Below are positions 36,169-45,728 of a stretch of 64,000 nucleotides of DNA, piece by piece. The stretch's first letter is position 1. Each line of letters begins with the position of its first letter. The notes under the pieces are model-generated. The model was not told the origin of the DNA. It ran no database searches and saw only the letters and a list, made by a program, of their open reading frames with translations. Source of the DNA: Pseudomonas cannabina (GTDB lineage Bacteria; Pseudomonadota; Gammaproteobacteria; Pseudomonadales; Pseudomonadaceae); contig NZ_FNKU01000001.1 of NCBI RefSeq assembly GCF_900100365.1, positions 3,038,001 through 3,102,000 on the forward strand, written 5' to 3'. A program made the position numbers and the translations under genes.

Positions 36169-38151
36169 ATGACTATGACCCGCCACGCCCGGATCGACTG
36201 GGACGAACAAGGCAATCCGCGTTCCCGCGACTTTTCCGACGTGTACTTTTCCACCGAATCCGGTCTGGACGAGACGCGCCATGTGTTTCTGGTGCAGAAC
36301 GACTTGCGTCGACGTTTCACCGAACTGCCGGTCGACGGACGACTGATCATTGGCGAGACCGGGTTTGGCACCGGGCTGAATTTTCTGTGTGCCTGGCAGT
36401 TGTTCGATGAATGCGCACCGGCGGGTGCGCGCCTGCATTTCGTCAGCGTCGAAAAATACCCGTTGAGCCGCGCCGATCTGCAACGGGCCCTGGCGCTGTG
36501 GCCTGAGCTGTCGACGTTCGCTCGACAATTGCTCGATCAGTACGTTGCAATACATGAAGGCTTTCAGCGTCTGGTGTTCGATGACGGCCGGGTCAGCCTG
36601 ACGCTGCTGGTCGGCGATGCCTTGCAGATGCTGCCGCAGCTCGACGGGCCGGTCGATGCGTGGTTTCTCGACGGCTTCGCTCCGGCGAAAAACCCGGAAA
36701 TGTGGACCCCGGAGCTGTTCGCCGAACTGGCGCGGCTGTCCACCCCGAACACCAGCATTGGTACGTTTACCAGCACCGGTTGGGTGCGGCGCTCGCTGAA
36801 CGCGGCGGGCTTCAAGATGAAGCGGGTGCCGGGTATCGGCCATAAATGGGAGGTGCTGCGCGGTGTTTTTATCGCGTGGCCAGAGAACGTCGCATCGGCA
36901 CCTGCGGCCAAACCCTGGTTCGCCCGCCCGGCCCCGCGTGTAGGCGATCGCAAGGCGCTGGTGATTGGCGCCGGGCTGGCAGGGTGCGCGACGGCGCAAA
37001 GTCTCGCGCAGCGCGGCTGGCACGTCAGCCTGCTGGAACGCCATGCGGCACCGGCGCAGGAAGCGTCGGGCAATCCGCAGGGCGTGCTGTATCTGAAGCT
37101 GTCGGCGCATGGCACCGCGCTGTCGCAGTTGATCCTCAGTGGCTTTGGCCACACGCGCAGGCTGCTTGAGCGCTTGCAGCGGGGTGTCGACTGGGATGCT
37201 TGTGGCGTGCTGCAACTGACCTTCGACGACAAGGAAGCGCTGCGTCAGCAGCAACTGGCCGAGGCTTTTCCCGAATCGCTGCTGCACTTGCTGGACCAAC
37301 CCGCCGCCGAGTTGCAGAGCGGCGTTGCGCTGAACAGCGGCGGGCTGTTTTACCCTGAGGGCGGCTGGGTGCATCCGCCCGCCTTGTGTCACGCGCAGAT
37401 CAAGCATCCGAATATCCGCCTGATCGCTCATCACCAGGCGCTCGCGCTGCGGCGTGTCGATGATCAATGGCAGGTTTGGGATGACGCGCATCTGATCGAC
37501 AGCGCGCCAGTTGTGGTGTTGGCCGGGGCGGCGGATATCAAGCAGTTTTCGCAGAGCGCCGACTTGCCGCTCAAGCGCATTCGCGGGCAGATCACGCGCT
37601 TGGCGCAGACTCAGGCCAGTACCGCGTTGCGCACCGTGGTGTGCGCTGAAGGCTATGTCGCACCGGCGCGTCTGGGCGAGCATACGCTGGGCGCCAGCTT
37701 TGATTTCAACAGCACTGATCTGACCCCGAACCTGGCCGATCACCTGGATAACCTGGGATTGTTGCGAGAGATTTCGCAAGACCTCACCGCACGCCTTGAG
37801 GCCGCCGACCTGCCGCCCGAGCAGTTACAGGGTCGCGCGGCGTTTCGCTGCACCAGCCCGGATTATTTGCCTATCGTTGGGCCGTTGGCAGACCGCGAGG
37901 CATTCGTTCAGGCCTATGCCGTGCTGGGCAAGGATGCGCGTCAGGTGCCGGACATCGCCTGCCCGTGGCTGGATGGTCTTTACGTCAACAGCGGTCATGG
38001 CTCACGCGGCTTGATCACCGCCCCGCTGTCCGCAGAGTTGATCGCCGCCTGGCTCGACAACGAACCGCTGCCCTTGCCACGTAGCGTCGCCGAGGCGTGT
38101 CATCCCAATCGCTTTGCGCTGCGCGGGCTGATTCGGGGTGGCGGGAAGTAG
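36169..38151 (+). CDS. mnmC: Bifunctional tRNA 5-methylaminomethyl-2-thiouridine enzyme MnmC
   Basis: Protein of 660 aa that completes the mnm5s2U34 wobble modification. The N-terminal half is the SAM-dependent methyltransferase MnmC2 (GETGFGTGLNFLCAW, DAWFLDGFAPAKNPEMW). The C-terminal half is the FAD oxidoreductase MnmC1 (ALVIGAGLAGCATAQSLAQRGW, AAFRCTSPDYLPIVGP, NSGHGSRGL). The ATG at 36169 or 36175 both fit. It is divergent from pap, with 148 bp between the starts. Confidence 0.95.
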   Translation: MTMTRHARIDWDEQGNPRSRDFSDVYFSTESGLDETRHVFLVQNDLRRRFTELPVDGRLIIGETGFGTGLNFLCAWQLFDECAPAGARLHFVSVEKYPLSRADLQRALALWPELSTFARQLLDQYVAIHEGFQRLVFDDGRVSLTLLVGDALQMLPQLDGPVDAWFLDGFAPAKNPEMWTPELFAELARLSTPNTSIGTFTSTGWVRRSLNAAGFKMKRVPGIGHKWEVLRGVFIAWPENVASAPAAKPWFARPAPRVGDRKALVIGAGLAGCATAQSLAQRGWHVSLLERHAAPAQEASGNPQGVLYLKLSAHGTALSQLILSGFGHTRRLLERLQRGVDWDACGVLQLTFDDKEALRQQQLAEAFPESLLHLLDQPAAELQSGVALNSGGLFYPEGGWVHPPALCHAQIKHPNIRLIAHHQALALRRVDDQWQVWDDAHLIDSAPVVVLAGAADIKQFSQSADLPLKRIRGQITRLAQTQASTALRTVVCAEGYVAPARLGEHTLGASFDFNSTDLTPNLADHLDNLGLLREISQDLTARLEAADLPPEQLQGRAAFRCTSPDYLPIVGPLADREAFVQAYAVLGKDARQVPDIACPWLDGLYVNSGHGSRGLITAPLSAELIAAWLDNEPLPLPRSVAEACHPNRFALRGLIRGGGK

Positions 38152-38275
38152 CGCCAGGGTGTCGTGCCAATGCGAGTTTTTACAGACAAGCTCTGAAGAG
38201 CCCAAAAAAGGGGCTCAAACCACGATGGTTATCGTGCCCATGCTCCGCGTGGACATGCCATCTCGTGACGCTCCG

Positions 38276-39352
38276 CGTCACACAGCGGTTCTGCGATGTC
38301 AGTGATGTCTGCTTACGACTCAAGGCACCTTTTCACCCCTCGGCGAGTTACTTTGATGGGGCCAAAGTAACCAAACCCCTTGGCTCCGTTTCCGGCCCGA
38401 CTTCGTCGGGTTCCTTCGTCCTGACACTGATCCGGGGGTCGCTGCAACGGGCCATCCTTGGCCCGGTGCAGCTTGCTCGGCGTCCTGCCTCGCATCCCCC
38501 GGATCAGTGTCAGGACTCAGCCGTCACTTACGTCGCAATCGGCGTTGTCAGTGCCATCGCGATAAAAAAGCGTTTTCGTTTATGTGCAGTGCCAGCGGGC
38601 AGGGCATGACGTTGTGCGGCAACGCAGATGTGACGCTCCGCGTCACACGGTTATGCGATGTCAGTGATGTTTGTTTCTGACTCAGGTCACTTTTGCGCCC
38701 TTACGGCGCCCTACTTTGAGGGACCAAAGTAGGCAAAGTCCCAGCTCCATTTCCGGCCCGACTTCGTCGGGTCCCTTCGCCCTGTCACTGATCCGGGGGC
38801 CGCCGCAACGGGCCATCCGTGGCCCGGTGCGGCTTGCTCGGCGTCCTGCCTCGCATCCCCCGGATCAGTGTCAGGACTCAGCCGTCACTTACGTCGCAAT
38901 CGGCGTTGTCAGTGCCATCGCGATAAAAAAGCGTTTTCGTTTATGTGCAGTGCCAGCGGGCAGGTCATGACGTTGTGCGGCAACGCAGATGTGACGCTCC
39001 GCGTCACACGGTTATGCGATGTCAGTGATGTTTGTTTCTGACTCAGGTCACTTTTGCGCCCTTACGGCGCCCTACTTTGAGGGACCAAAGTAGGCAAAGT
39101 CCCAGCTCCATTTCCGGCCCGACTTCGTCGGGTCCCTTCGCCCTGTCACTGATCCGGGGGCCGCCGCAACGGGCCATCCGTGGCCCGGTGCGGCTTGCTC
39201 GGCGTCCTGCCTCGCATCCCCCGGATCAGCGCCAGGACTCAGCCGTCACTTACGTCGCAATCGGCGTTGTCAGTGCCATCGCGATAAAAAAGCGTTTTCG
39301 TTTATGTGCAGTGCCAGCGGGCAGGGCATGACGTTGTGCGGCAGCACAGATG
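38276..39352. repeat. Three tandem copies of a ~361-bp intergenic repeat
   Basis: Units run 38276-38630, 38631-38991 and 38992-39352. Copies 2 and 3 have an exact 361-bp register and are nearly identical; copy 1 is about 355 bp and more diverged. Each unit opens with a TGACGCTCCGCGTCA palindrome. It then contains CACTTTTGCGCCCTTACGGC, a GGCCCGACTTCGTCGGGTCC hairpin, GATCCGGGGG/CCCCCGGATC inverted arms and GATAAAAAAGCGTTTTCGTT. Open frames of 99 codons in each copy are repeat by-products. The rest of the 1.35-kb gap (38152-39500) also holds REP palindromes and a GAGCCC/GGGCTC hairpin after mnmC. Confidence 0.88.
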
Positions 39353-39500
39353 TGACGCAGAGCGTCACGAGATGGCATGACGACGCGGAGCGTCGCACGA
39401 TAGCCAAGGAGGATGCAGAGCGTCGTTAAGGGCATCTACCCGCGACGCGCACGCGTTCAGGCGCTACTCTTTGAACTCAGTCAGGAATGTAGAGCCGCTC

Positions 39501-40169
39501 ATGCTGCAAGTGCGAAACGTATTCAAGCGCTACACCACGGTCCAGGGTCCGCTGGCTGTTCTGCGCGGTGTCGATCTGCAATTGGCGCAGGGTGAGAGCC
39601 TTGCGCTGATGGGGGAATCCGGCAGCGGCAAGAGTACGTTGTTGCACCTGATCGCGGGCCTTGATCAGGTTGATGAAGGCAGTATCGAGGTCGCAGGCCA
39701 GCGTCTGGACCTCATGAATGAAAGCCAGCTGGCTAACTGGCGGCGCACCGAAATCGGCCTGGTGTTTCAGCAATTCAACCTGATCGGCAGCCTTAAAATC
39801 GCCGACAACCTGGCGTTTCAGGCACGACTGGCCGGGCGATTCGACGCTGCCTGGCAGGCACACTTGATCGAGCGGCTGGGCCTGGGGGCTTTGCTGGATC
39901 GCTATCCAGAGCAATTGTCCGGCGGTCAGCAGCAGCGTGTCGCGATAGGTCGCGCCCTGGCCTCACGTCCCGGTCTGTTGCTGACCGACGAGCCTACCGG
40001 CAATCTTGACGAAGCCACCAGTGACGAAGTGTTGCAGCTGTTGCTGGATCTGCTCGGCGACAGCACCACCAGCCTGCTGATGGTCACCCACAGCCCAAGG
40101 GTTGCCGAACGCTTGTCGCGCCAGGTGACACTGCAACATGGGCGACTGGCCAGCGAAGGCGAGCACTGA
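39501..40169 (+). CDS. ABC transporter ATP-binding protein (LolD/MacB type)
   Basis: ATPase of 222 aa. Walker A GESGSGKSTLLHLI, Q-loop VFQQFNLIG, signature LSGGQQQRVAIGRAL, Walker B LLLTDEPTGNLDE, H-switch VTHSPR. ATG at 39501 (MLQVRNVFKRYTT) was chosen from the family start. It is followed 1 bp later by a FtsX-type permease and then an AttH/CrtC-domain lipoprotein. The trio resembles the attEFGH arrangement described in Agrobacterium. Confidence 0.9.
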   Translation: MLQVRNVFKRYTTVQGPLAVLRGVDLQLAQGESLALMGESGSGKSTLLHLIAGLDQVDEGSIEVAGQRLDLMNESQLANWRRTEIGLVFQQFNLIGSLKIADNLAFQARLAGRFDAAWQAHLIERLGLGALLDRYPEQLSGGQQQRVAIGRALASRPGLLLTDEPTGNLDEATSDEVLQLLLDLLGDSTTSLLMVTHSPRVAERLSRQVTLQHGRLASEGEH

Positions 40170-40170
40170 G

Positions 40171-42651
40171 ATGCGCGTTTTTTACTGGACGTTGCGCGCC
40201 CTGCTGAGCCACTGGAGACGCCATCCGGTGCAGTTTTTCAGCATATTGACCGGCCTGTGGCTGGCCACCGCACTGCTGACCGGCGTGCAGGCGCTCAACA
40301 GTCAGGCGCGAGAAAGCTATCAGCGAGCCAGCCAGTTGATTGGCGGCGAACCGCAAACCAGCATTTCGGCCACCAGCGGCGGGCTGTTCGCTCAGGACCT
40401 GTTCATCCAGTTGCGCTGCGAAGGCTGGCCTGTGTCGCCCATGCTGCAAGGTCGCGTCGTGCTTAAAGGGCTCGAAGATCGCCGCTTGCAGTTGATGGGT
40501 ATCGAACCGGTGACGCTTCCCCCTGGCTCGGCCCTGGCCGGACAAACCCTGGACTCCGATCAGGTTGTTGACTTCCTCACACCGCCGGGCATGACCTGGA
40601 TTGCGCCGCAGACCCTGCAAACACTGGGGTTTAAGGAGGGCCAGCAACCGCTGACCGAAACCGGTGTTCCACTGCCCCCCTTGCACGTCAAAGCCGACAT
40701 GGCGCCCGGCGTGCTACTGACCGACATTGGCTTCGCGCAAGCGCTGCTCGACCAGCCGGGTCAGTTGTCCCGAATGCTGGTGGCCAAGGATTTCGCCCAG
40801 CAGAGCCCGGCATTGCCACCCGCGCTGAATAACCTGCTGGTTATCAAGAAAAGTGGCGAAGAGAACAACCTGGAACGCCTGACCGAAAGCTTTCACCTGA
40901 ATCTGAATGCACTCGGGGTGCTGTCATTTATCGTTGGGCTGTTCATCGTCCACGCGGCCATTGGCCTGGCACTGGAGCAGCGCCGCGGCTTGCTGCGCAA
41001 CCTGCGCGCCTGCGGGGTGAGCGCCCGTTTGCTGATGACGACGCTTGGCGTCGAGCTCGGCGTGCTGGCCCTGATCGGTGGTATTTTCGGCGTGATCAGC
41101 GGCTATCTGCTGGCCAGCCTGCTGCTACCGGATGTCGCGGCCAGCCTGCGAGGGCTTTATGGGGCTGAGGTCGCCGGCCAGTTGAATCTGAGTCTGTGGT
41201 GGTGGTTGAGCGGGATTGGCCTGAGTCTGTTTGGCGCACTGCTGGCGGGTGCGAACAGCCTGTTGCGTGCGGCACGCTTGCCCTTGCTGGCGTTGGCCGA
41301 TGCGCAAGCGTGGCAACAGGCTCATGCGCGCTGGCTGCGACGGCAGGCTTGGGTGGCCGCGACCGGGGCGCTGGTTGCTGCAGCGGCCTTGCTGTTCGGC
41401 GATACGCTGATGCTGGGTTTTGTGATGATGTCTGCTCTGTTGCTCAGTGCGGCGCTGGGCCTTCCGGTATTGCTGGATGCCATGCTTGGTGGCCTGCTCA
41501 AGCGCAGTCGTTCGGTGCTAGGCCAGTGGTTTTTCGCCGATTGCCGTCAACAGTTGCCAGCCTTGAGCCTGGCGCTGATGGCATTGCTGCTGGCGATGGC
41601 TGCCAATATTGGCGCAGGCAGCATGACCTCGGGGTTTCGTGAAACCTTCAACAGTTGGCAGGAGCAACGCCTCACCGCCGAACTGTATGTCAGCCCGCAA
41701 GACCCGGCGCAGGCCGAGCCCTTGCAAACCTGGCTGAGCCAGCAACCGGAGGTCAGCGCAGTGCTGCCCAACTGGCAGGTGCCGGTGCAAATTCAGGGCT
41801 GGCCTGCCGATCTGTTTGGCGTTATCGACCACAGCACCTATCGCCAGCACTGGGAATTGCTCGAATCGGTCTCCGGCGATCCGTGGAATCTGTTGCGCGA
41901 TGAAGACACGGTGATGCTCAGCGAACAGTTGGCGCGCCGCCTTGGTCTGGGGCTGGACGATACGCTGAACATTCCGGTGCCCAACGGCACGTGGGCGGTG
42001 CGTATCATCGGGATCTATGCCGATTACGGCAATCCCAAGGGCCATCTTCTGGTTAATTCGAACCATCTGCTTGCCCACTGGCCGCAACTGACGCCGGTTC
42101 GTTTCAACCTGAGGATGGATCATTCGGCAACCACACCCTTGGCCGCCAGACTGCAAGACCGCTTCAAGCTGGACGACAACCACATCATCGATCAGAGCCA
42201 GCTCAAGCGCTGGTCAAGCCAAGTCTTTGAGCGCACGTTTGCTGCCACTGCTGCACTCAACAGCCTGACCCTGGGTGTGGCCGGTGTCGCACTGTTCATC
42301 AGCTTGCTGACCCAGAGCCAGAGCCGGCTCGGGCAACTGGCTCCGTTGTGGACGCTCGGTGTGACGCGACGGCAACTGATGCTGTTGAATCTGGGACAGA
42401 CCTGGCTGCTGGCGGTGCTGACGCTGGTCCTCGCGCTGCCGCTGGGCCTGACGCTGGCATGGTGTCTCGATGCGGTGATCAACGTTCGGGCCTTCGGCTG
42501 GCGGTTGCCATTGCAGGTGTTTCCGATGCAATTGCTGCAACTGATGGCGCTGGCGATGCTGGCGACCTTGCTGGCCTCAGCCTGGCCACTGTTGAAGTTG
42601 TACCGCAGTCGCCCGGCTGATTTACTGAGGACATTCGCCAATGAACATTAA
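40171..42651 (+). CDS. FtsX-family ABC transporter permease
   Basis: Protein of 826 aa with one N-terminal membrane helix, a long periplasmic MacB-like domain, and a three-helix FtsX block near 255-365. A further membrane region around 385-450 and a second periplasmic domain follow, then a terminal three-helix FtsX block (about 700-815). The doubled layout looks like a fusion of the two permeases of such systems. Start at ATG 40171, 1 bp after the ATPase stop. It probably moves a lipid or lipoprotein outwards or works mechanically; the substrate is not known. Confidence 0.87.
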   Translation: MRVFYWTLRALLSHWRRHPVQFFSILTGLWLATALLTGVQALNSQARESYQRASQLIGGEPQTSISATSGGLFAQDLFIQLRCEGWPVSPMLQGRVVLKGLEDRRLQLMGIEPVTLPPGSALAGQTLDSDQVVDFLTPPGMTWIAPQTLQTLGFKEGQQPLTETGVPLPPLHVKADMAPGVLLTDIGFAQALLDQPGQLSRMLVAKDFAQQSPALPPALNNLLVIKKSGEENNLERLTESFHLNLNALGVLSFIVGLFIVHAAIGLALEQRRGLLRNLRACGVSARLLMTTLGVELGVLALIGGIFGVISGYLLASLLLPDVAASLRGLYGAEVAGQLNLSLWWWLSGIGLSLFGALLAGANSLLRAARLPLLALADAQAWQQAHARWLRRQAWVAATGALVAAAALLFGDTLMLGFVMMSALLLSAALGLPVLLDAMLGGLLKRSRSVLGQWFFADCRQQLPALSLALMALLLAMAANIGAGSMTSGFRETFNSWQEQRLTAELYVSPQDPAQAEPLQTWLSQQPEVSAVLPNWQVPVQIQGWPADLFGVIDHSTYRQHWELLESVSGDPWNLLRDEDTVMLSEQLARRLGLGLDDTLNIPVPNGTWAVRIIGIYADYGNPKGHLLVNSNHLLAHWPQLTPVRFNLRMDHSATTPLAARLQDRFKLDDNHIIDQSQLKRWSSQVFERTFAATAALNSLTLGVAGVALFISLLTQSQSRLGQLAPLWTLGVTRRQLMLLNLGQTWLLAVLTLVLALPLGLTLAWCLDAVINVRAFGWRLPLQVFPMQLLQLMALAMLATLLASAWPLLKLYRSRPADLLRTFANEH

Positions 42652-43720
42652 CTGGCTGATGCCGCTGGCGTTCGCCTTGCTGCTCGTTGCCTGCGATGAC
42701 AAACCGCAACCCGAAAGCGGTTTCGCCGGGCTGGGCAATGCCGCCGACGCCTACACGCAGGTGACGCCGGGCAAGGTTTTTTCATTTCCCGAGGATCACG
42801 GCCAGCACCCGGGCTTTCGCATCGAATGGTGGTACATCACCGCCACCTTGAAAGATGACACCGGGCAACCCTTCGGTGTGCAATGGACCCTGTTCCGCAG
42901 CGCTCTGCGCCCAGGCAAGCAGCCCGGCAGCGGCTGGAATGACGGCACGATCTGGCTGGGCCACGCGGCTGCGACTTCAGGCAGCGGCCATTACGTGGCG
43001 GAGCGCTACGCACGTGGCGGAATCGGGCAGGCCAACGTGACGCTGGCGCCCTTCTCGGCCTGGATCGACGACTGGGGGTTCACCAGCGATGCCAAACCCG
43101 GTGACCCGCTGGTCACGATGCAGTTGAAAGCCAGCGGCAAGGGTTTTCGCTACGACCTGCACCTCACTTCCAGCAAACCGCTGGTGCTGCAAGGTGAACA
43201 AGGCTACAGCCAGAAATCCGAGGCCAGTCAGGCCTCCTACTATTACAGCCAGCCGTTCTTCAAGGCCAAAGGCAGTGTAGAAATCGAGGGCAAAACCCAT
43301 CAGGTCACCGGCAACGCCTGGCTGGACCGGGAATGGAGCAGTCAGCCATTGACTGCCAATCAGAGCGGCTGGGACTGGTTCTCCCTGCAACTGGCCGACG
43401 GCGACCGCCTGATGCTCTACCGCATCCGCTACAAGAACGGTACACCCTACCTGACCGGCAACTGGATCAGCGCCGACGGCACGACCACATTACTGCACGC
43501 CAGCGAGATCAGCCTTGAACCGTTGAACGAAACCTCGATCGGCGACCACAAGGTACCCACCCGCTGGGCGATCAGAATTCCCGGCAGGAACCTGAACATC
43601 ACCACCGAAGCGCTGAACCCCAAGGCCTGGATGGGCACAAGCATCCCCTACTGGGAAGGCCCGGTGAAGTTCAGCGGCAGTCAGCAGGGGGTCGGGTATC
43701 TGGAGATGACGGGGTATTAA
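42641..43720 (+). CDS. AttH/CrtC lipocalin-like lipoprotein
   Basis: Protein of 359 aa. The lipoprotein signal peptide ends LLLVAC-DDK (lipid on Cys17). The AttH domain shows FPEDHGQHPGFRIEWWYIT, FGVQWTLFRSALRP and a second lipocalin-like half with NAWLDREWSSQPL and WDWFSLQLADGDRLMLYR, as in CrtC carotenoid hydratases. Carotenoid genes are absent, so a hydratase role is not proposed. It overlaps the permease by 11 bp, giving a tightly coupled three-gene operon. The avrPto relic lies immediately downstream in the opposite orientation. Confidence 0.88.
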   Translation: MNINWLMPLAFALLLVACDDKPQPESGFAGLGNAADAYTQVTPGKVFSFPEDHGQHPGFRIEWWYITATLKDDTGQPFGVQWTLFRSALRPGKQPGSGWNDGTIWLGHAAATSGSGHYVAERYARGGIGQANVTLAPFSAWIDDWGFTSDAKPGDPLVTMQLKASGKGFRYDLHLTSSKPLVLQGEQGYSQKSEASQASYYYSQPFFKAKGSVEIEGKTHQVTGNAWLDREWSSQPLTANQSGWDWFSLQLADGDRLMLYRIRYKNGTPYLTGNWISADGTTTLLHASEISLEPLNETSIGDHKVPTRWAIRIPGRNLNITTEALNPKAWMGTSIPYWEGPVKFSGSQQGVGYLEMTGY

Positions 43721-44049
43721 TAGTCTTTATTGAGACTGCGGCGTCTCACAGGACCGGGACGCGGGCTAGCCGTTATGAGGAGCGAATCTTGCCATTCCCA
43801 AAACGTTTCCGCGAGCATCGACAGCGGGCCTGAACTCTTGCGGAATATCGGATTGAGCGCGCATTGCTTCATCAAGTGCTTCACGCATATCGCTCCACTC
43901 AGTCAGCTTGGTGCTAATCTGCTGGACAATATTTTCAGAAGTATCACCGGTGTTAAAACCGGTATCGTTGGTCAGGTATCGATGATGCGCAGCAGCTGTT
44001 TGCAGCAGTGCGTCGGTGACCCGGTGAAGCCGATGGTAATGCTCTCTAA

Positions 44050-45258
44050 GGAGACGCTGAACAATTAACCCGTTCGCACCGTCCCCATTTCCAAGCCGGT
44101 TTTTTTCAACCTGCCGGCCTTATTTTACGTTTCTCGAGCAGATTTCTGCCCTCATTTTGCTGAAAGGCGGGCCAGTCCCGCCTTTCAGACGGATTTATCC
44201 TGCCGTCTGTTGTAAATACCGCTTGGCCAGCATCAGATTGGCCAACCCAAACAAACTGAACAACTGCGCTGTATTCTTTTCCAGCCCACGGTAGCGAACC
44301 TTGCGATGATTGAAGCGCACCTTGATTACCTGGAAGGGGTGCTCGACCTTGGCACGCAGTTGCGCCTTGGCATATTCAATTTTGCGCTTGACCCGATACA
44401 GCACGCTGCCTTCGCCGTGCTGCTTGTAACTGCTTGGCCGTTCTGCAATCGACCAGATAACGTCCCGTTCAGCATGCTCCGGTCGCTTGGCCGCACCGGT
44501 GTATCCAGCGTCACCCGAAACATAGGTTTCGTCACCGTGAAGCAACTGGCCAACCTGGGTGACATCCGCCACGTTAGCGGCCGTCCCTACTACGCTGTGC
44601 ACCAGCCCCGACGTGGCGTCTACACCAATGTGGGCCTTCATCCCAAAGTGCCATTGATTGCCTTTCCTGGCCTGATGCATCTCAGGATCACGCTTGCCTT
44701 CTCGGTTCTTGACCGAGGGCGGCGCGGCGATCAGAGTAGCGTCGACGATAGTGCCTTCCTTGAGCAGCAGCCCCCGGCTGGCCAGATGCTGGTTAATCGT
44801 TTCAAACAGCAGCCGGGTTAGCTGATGGACTTCCAGCAAGCGGCGAAAACGCAGCAAGGTGGTGGCATCCGGTGCAGACTCGCGACCCAGGTCGATACCC
44901 ATAAAACCGCGGATGGCCTGGCTGTCGTAGACGGCATCTTCGCAACCTTCATCGGAGAAACCGAAACACTGCTGCACGACGTACATGCGCAACATGCGCG
45001 ACACCCCTATCGCAGGGCGTCCGCGCTTGCCTGCGGTGTTGCTATAAAACGGCGCCACTTGCGCCTCCAGCAGGGCCCAGGGCACCAACTGTTCAAGGTC
45101 AGCCAGGAAGCGATCTCGGCGAGTCTGCTTTTTCTTGCCGGTATATTCGAGTTCGGAGAAGGTCTTCTGCACGCGCGTAACGCTCACGGAGAGGGAGGCT
45201 GTTGAAGGAACTTAGTGTGCCAAGGGTGGGGACAGTTGGCTATTTTTGCAGCGCCTCC
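44050..45258 (-). mobile_element. IS5-family insertion sequence, copy 2 (1209 bp), in avrPto
   Basis: Same ends (GGAGACGCTG / CAGCGCCTCC), same length and same encoded protein as the copy at 24772..25980. It is flanked by a perfect 4-bp duplication CTAA (44046-44049 and 45259-45262), the YTAR target typical of the IS5 group. It was therefore a simple transposition, and looks recent because the two copies show no difference I could find in the coding part. Confidence 0.93.
44195..45187 (-). CDS. IS5-family DDE transposase (copy 2)
   Basis: Transposase of 330 aa, identical to the one at 24917..25909, with catalytic residues in VDATLIAAPPS, SGDAGYTGA and VEHPFQVIK. It is intact and oriented like the interrupted avrPto. 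Confidence 0.93.
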   Translation of the reverse strand: MSVTRVQKTFSELEYTGKKKQTRRDRFLADLEQLVPWALLEAQVAPFYSNTAGKRGRPAIGVSRMLRMYVVQQCFGFSDEGCEDAVYDSQAIRGFMGIDLGRESAPDATTLLRFRRLLEVHQLTRLLFETINQHLASRGLLLKEGTIVDATLIAAPPSVKNREGKRDPEMHQARKGNQWHFGMKAHIGVDATSGLVHSVVGTAANVADVTQVGQLLHGDETYVSGDAGYTGAAKRPEHAERDVIWSIAERPSSYKQHGEGSVLYRVKRKIEYAKAQLRAKVEHPFQVIKVRFNHRKVRYRGLEKNTAQLFSLFGLANLMLAKRYLQQTAG

Positions 45259-45494
45259 CTAAGTGTCTGTGGAGCCTCATTGTTAATAAAATGCAACTGA
45301 GGCCGAGTGAGGCCAGCCGCATTATCCAGAGCATCTTTTGCACTGAGCAACTGAGCAGGCGTGACTTCGTCATCGACCTCTGAACCCTGGCCAACCCGTT
45401 CTGGAGAATTGACCTGCCGAGCCATGCTGGCCCCACCAACGCATACGTTTCCCATTTAAATAAGTCCTCTCAGGGTGAAATGATTCGCATCGTT

Positions 45495-45523
45495 TACGTG
45501 GTCGCGGGCACCCGACTGGTTCC
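45495..45523 (-). promoter_or_regulatory. hrp box (HrpL promoter) of avrPto
   Basis: On the minus strand GGAACC (45523-45518), a 16-bp spacer and CCACGTA (45501-45495) match the HrpL consensus GGAACC-N15/16-CCACNNA perfectly. It ends 39 nt before the ATG. The promoter is thus intact although the gene is broken. The rest of 45456-45728 is an AT-rich gap that must also hold the promoter of the NAGGN operon. Confidence 0.92.
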
Positions 45524-45728
45524 ATGCCTGTCACAAAAATTGGCACTGGCGGGCACAAGATTTCGAGACAGGAATTGACCAATACTTTTATTTTTTACAC
45601 ACGCTCGAACCATCCACCGACGAACGCTTATAACTTTTTGATCTAAAACTACGCCGCCCTCACTGGGTCAGTTTCTGGGTGACTGCACTTTCTCAGTCAC
45701 CTCCCCAACGGAAACCCGGTAAGGACTT

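Larger units (their letters stand above)
43766..45455 (-). pseudogene. avrPto: Type III effector gene avrPto, disrupted by an IS5-family element
   Basis: From ATG 45455 the minus strand encodes MGNVCVGGASMARQVNSPER and continues to residue 65, where the IS interrupts it. Deleting the IS (44050-45258) and one CTAA copy restores a continuous 158-aa frame ending at TAG 43768..43766. The protein aligns along its whole length with AvrPto (164 aa) as I remember it: MGNICVGG myristoylation/palmitoylation start, the GINP loop as GFNTG, WSDMREAL, SDIP. AvrPto is injected into plant cells and inhibits receptor kinases, and is recognised by tomato Pto/Prf. The disrupted gene can give only 71 residues (65 native plus REALQK), lacking the kinase-binding core. 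GAGGAC precedes the ATG. Confidence 0.92.

Noticed and set aside
38671..39331. Two near-identical 99-codon frames
   Set aside because: They are products of the 361-bp repeat with no ribosome-binding site or domain.
45212..45455. 71-aa protein as a complete small gene
   Set aside because: Its last six residues are read from the IS end; it is the truncated N-terminus of avrPto.
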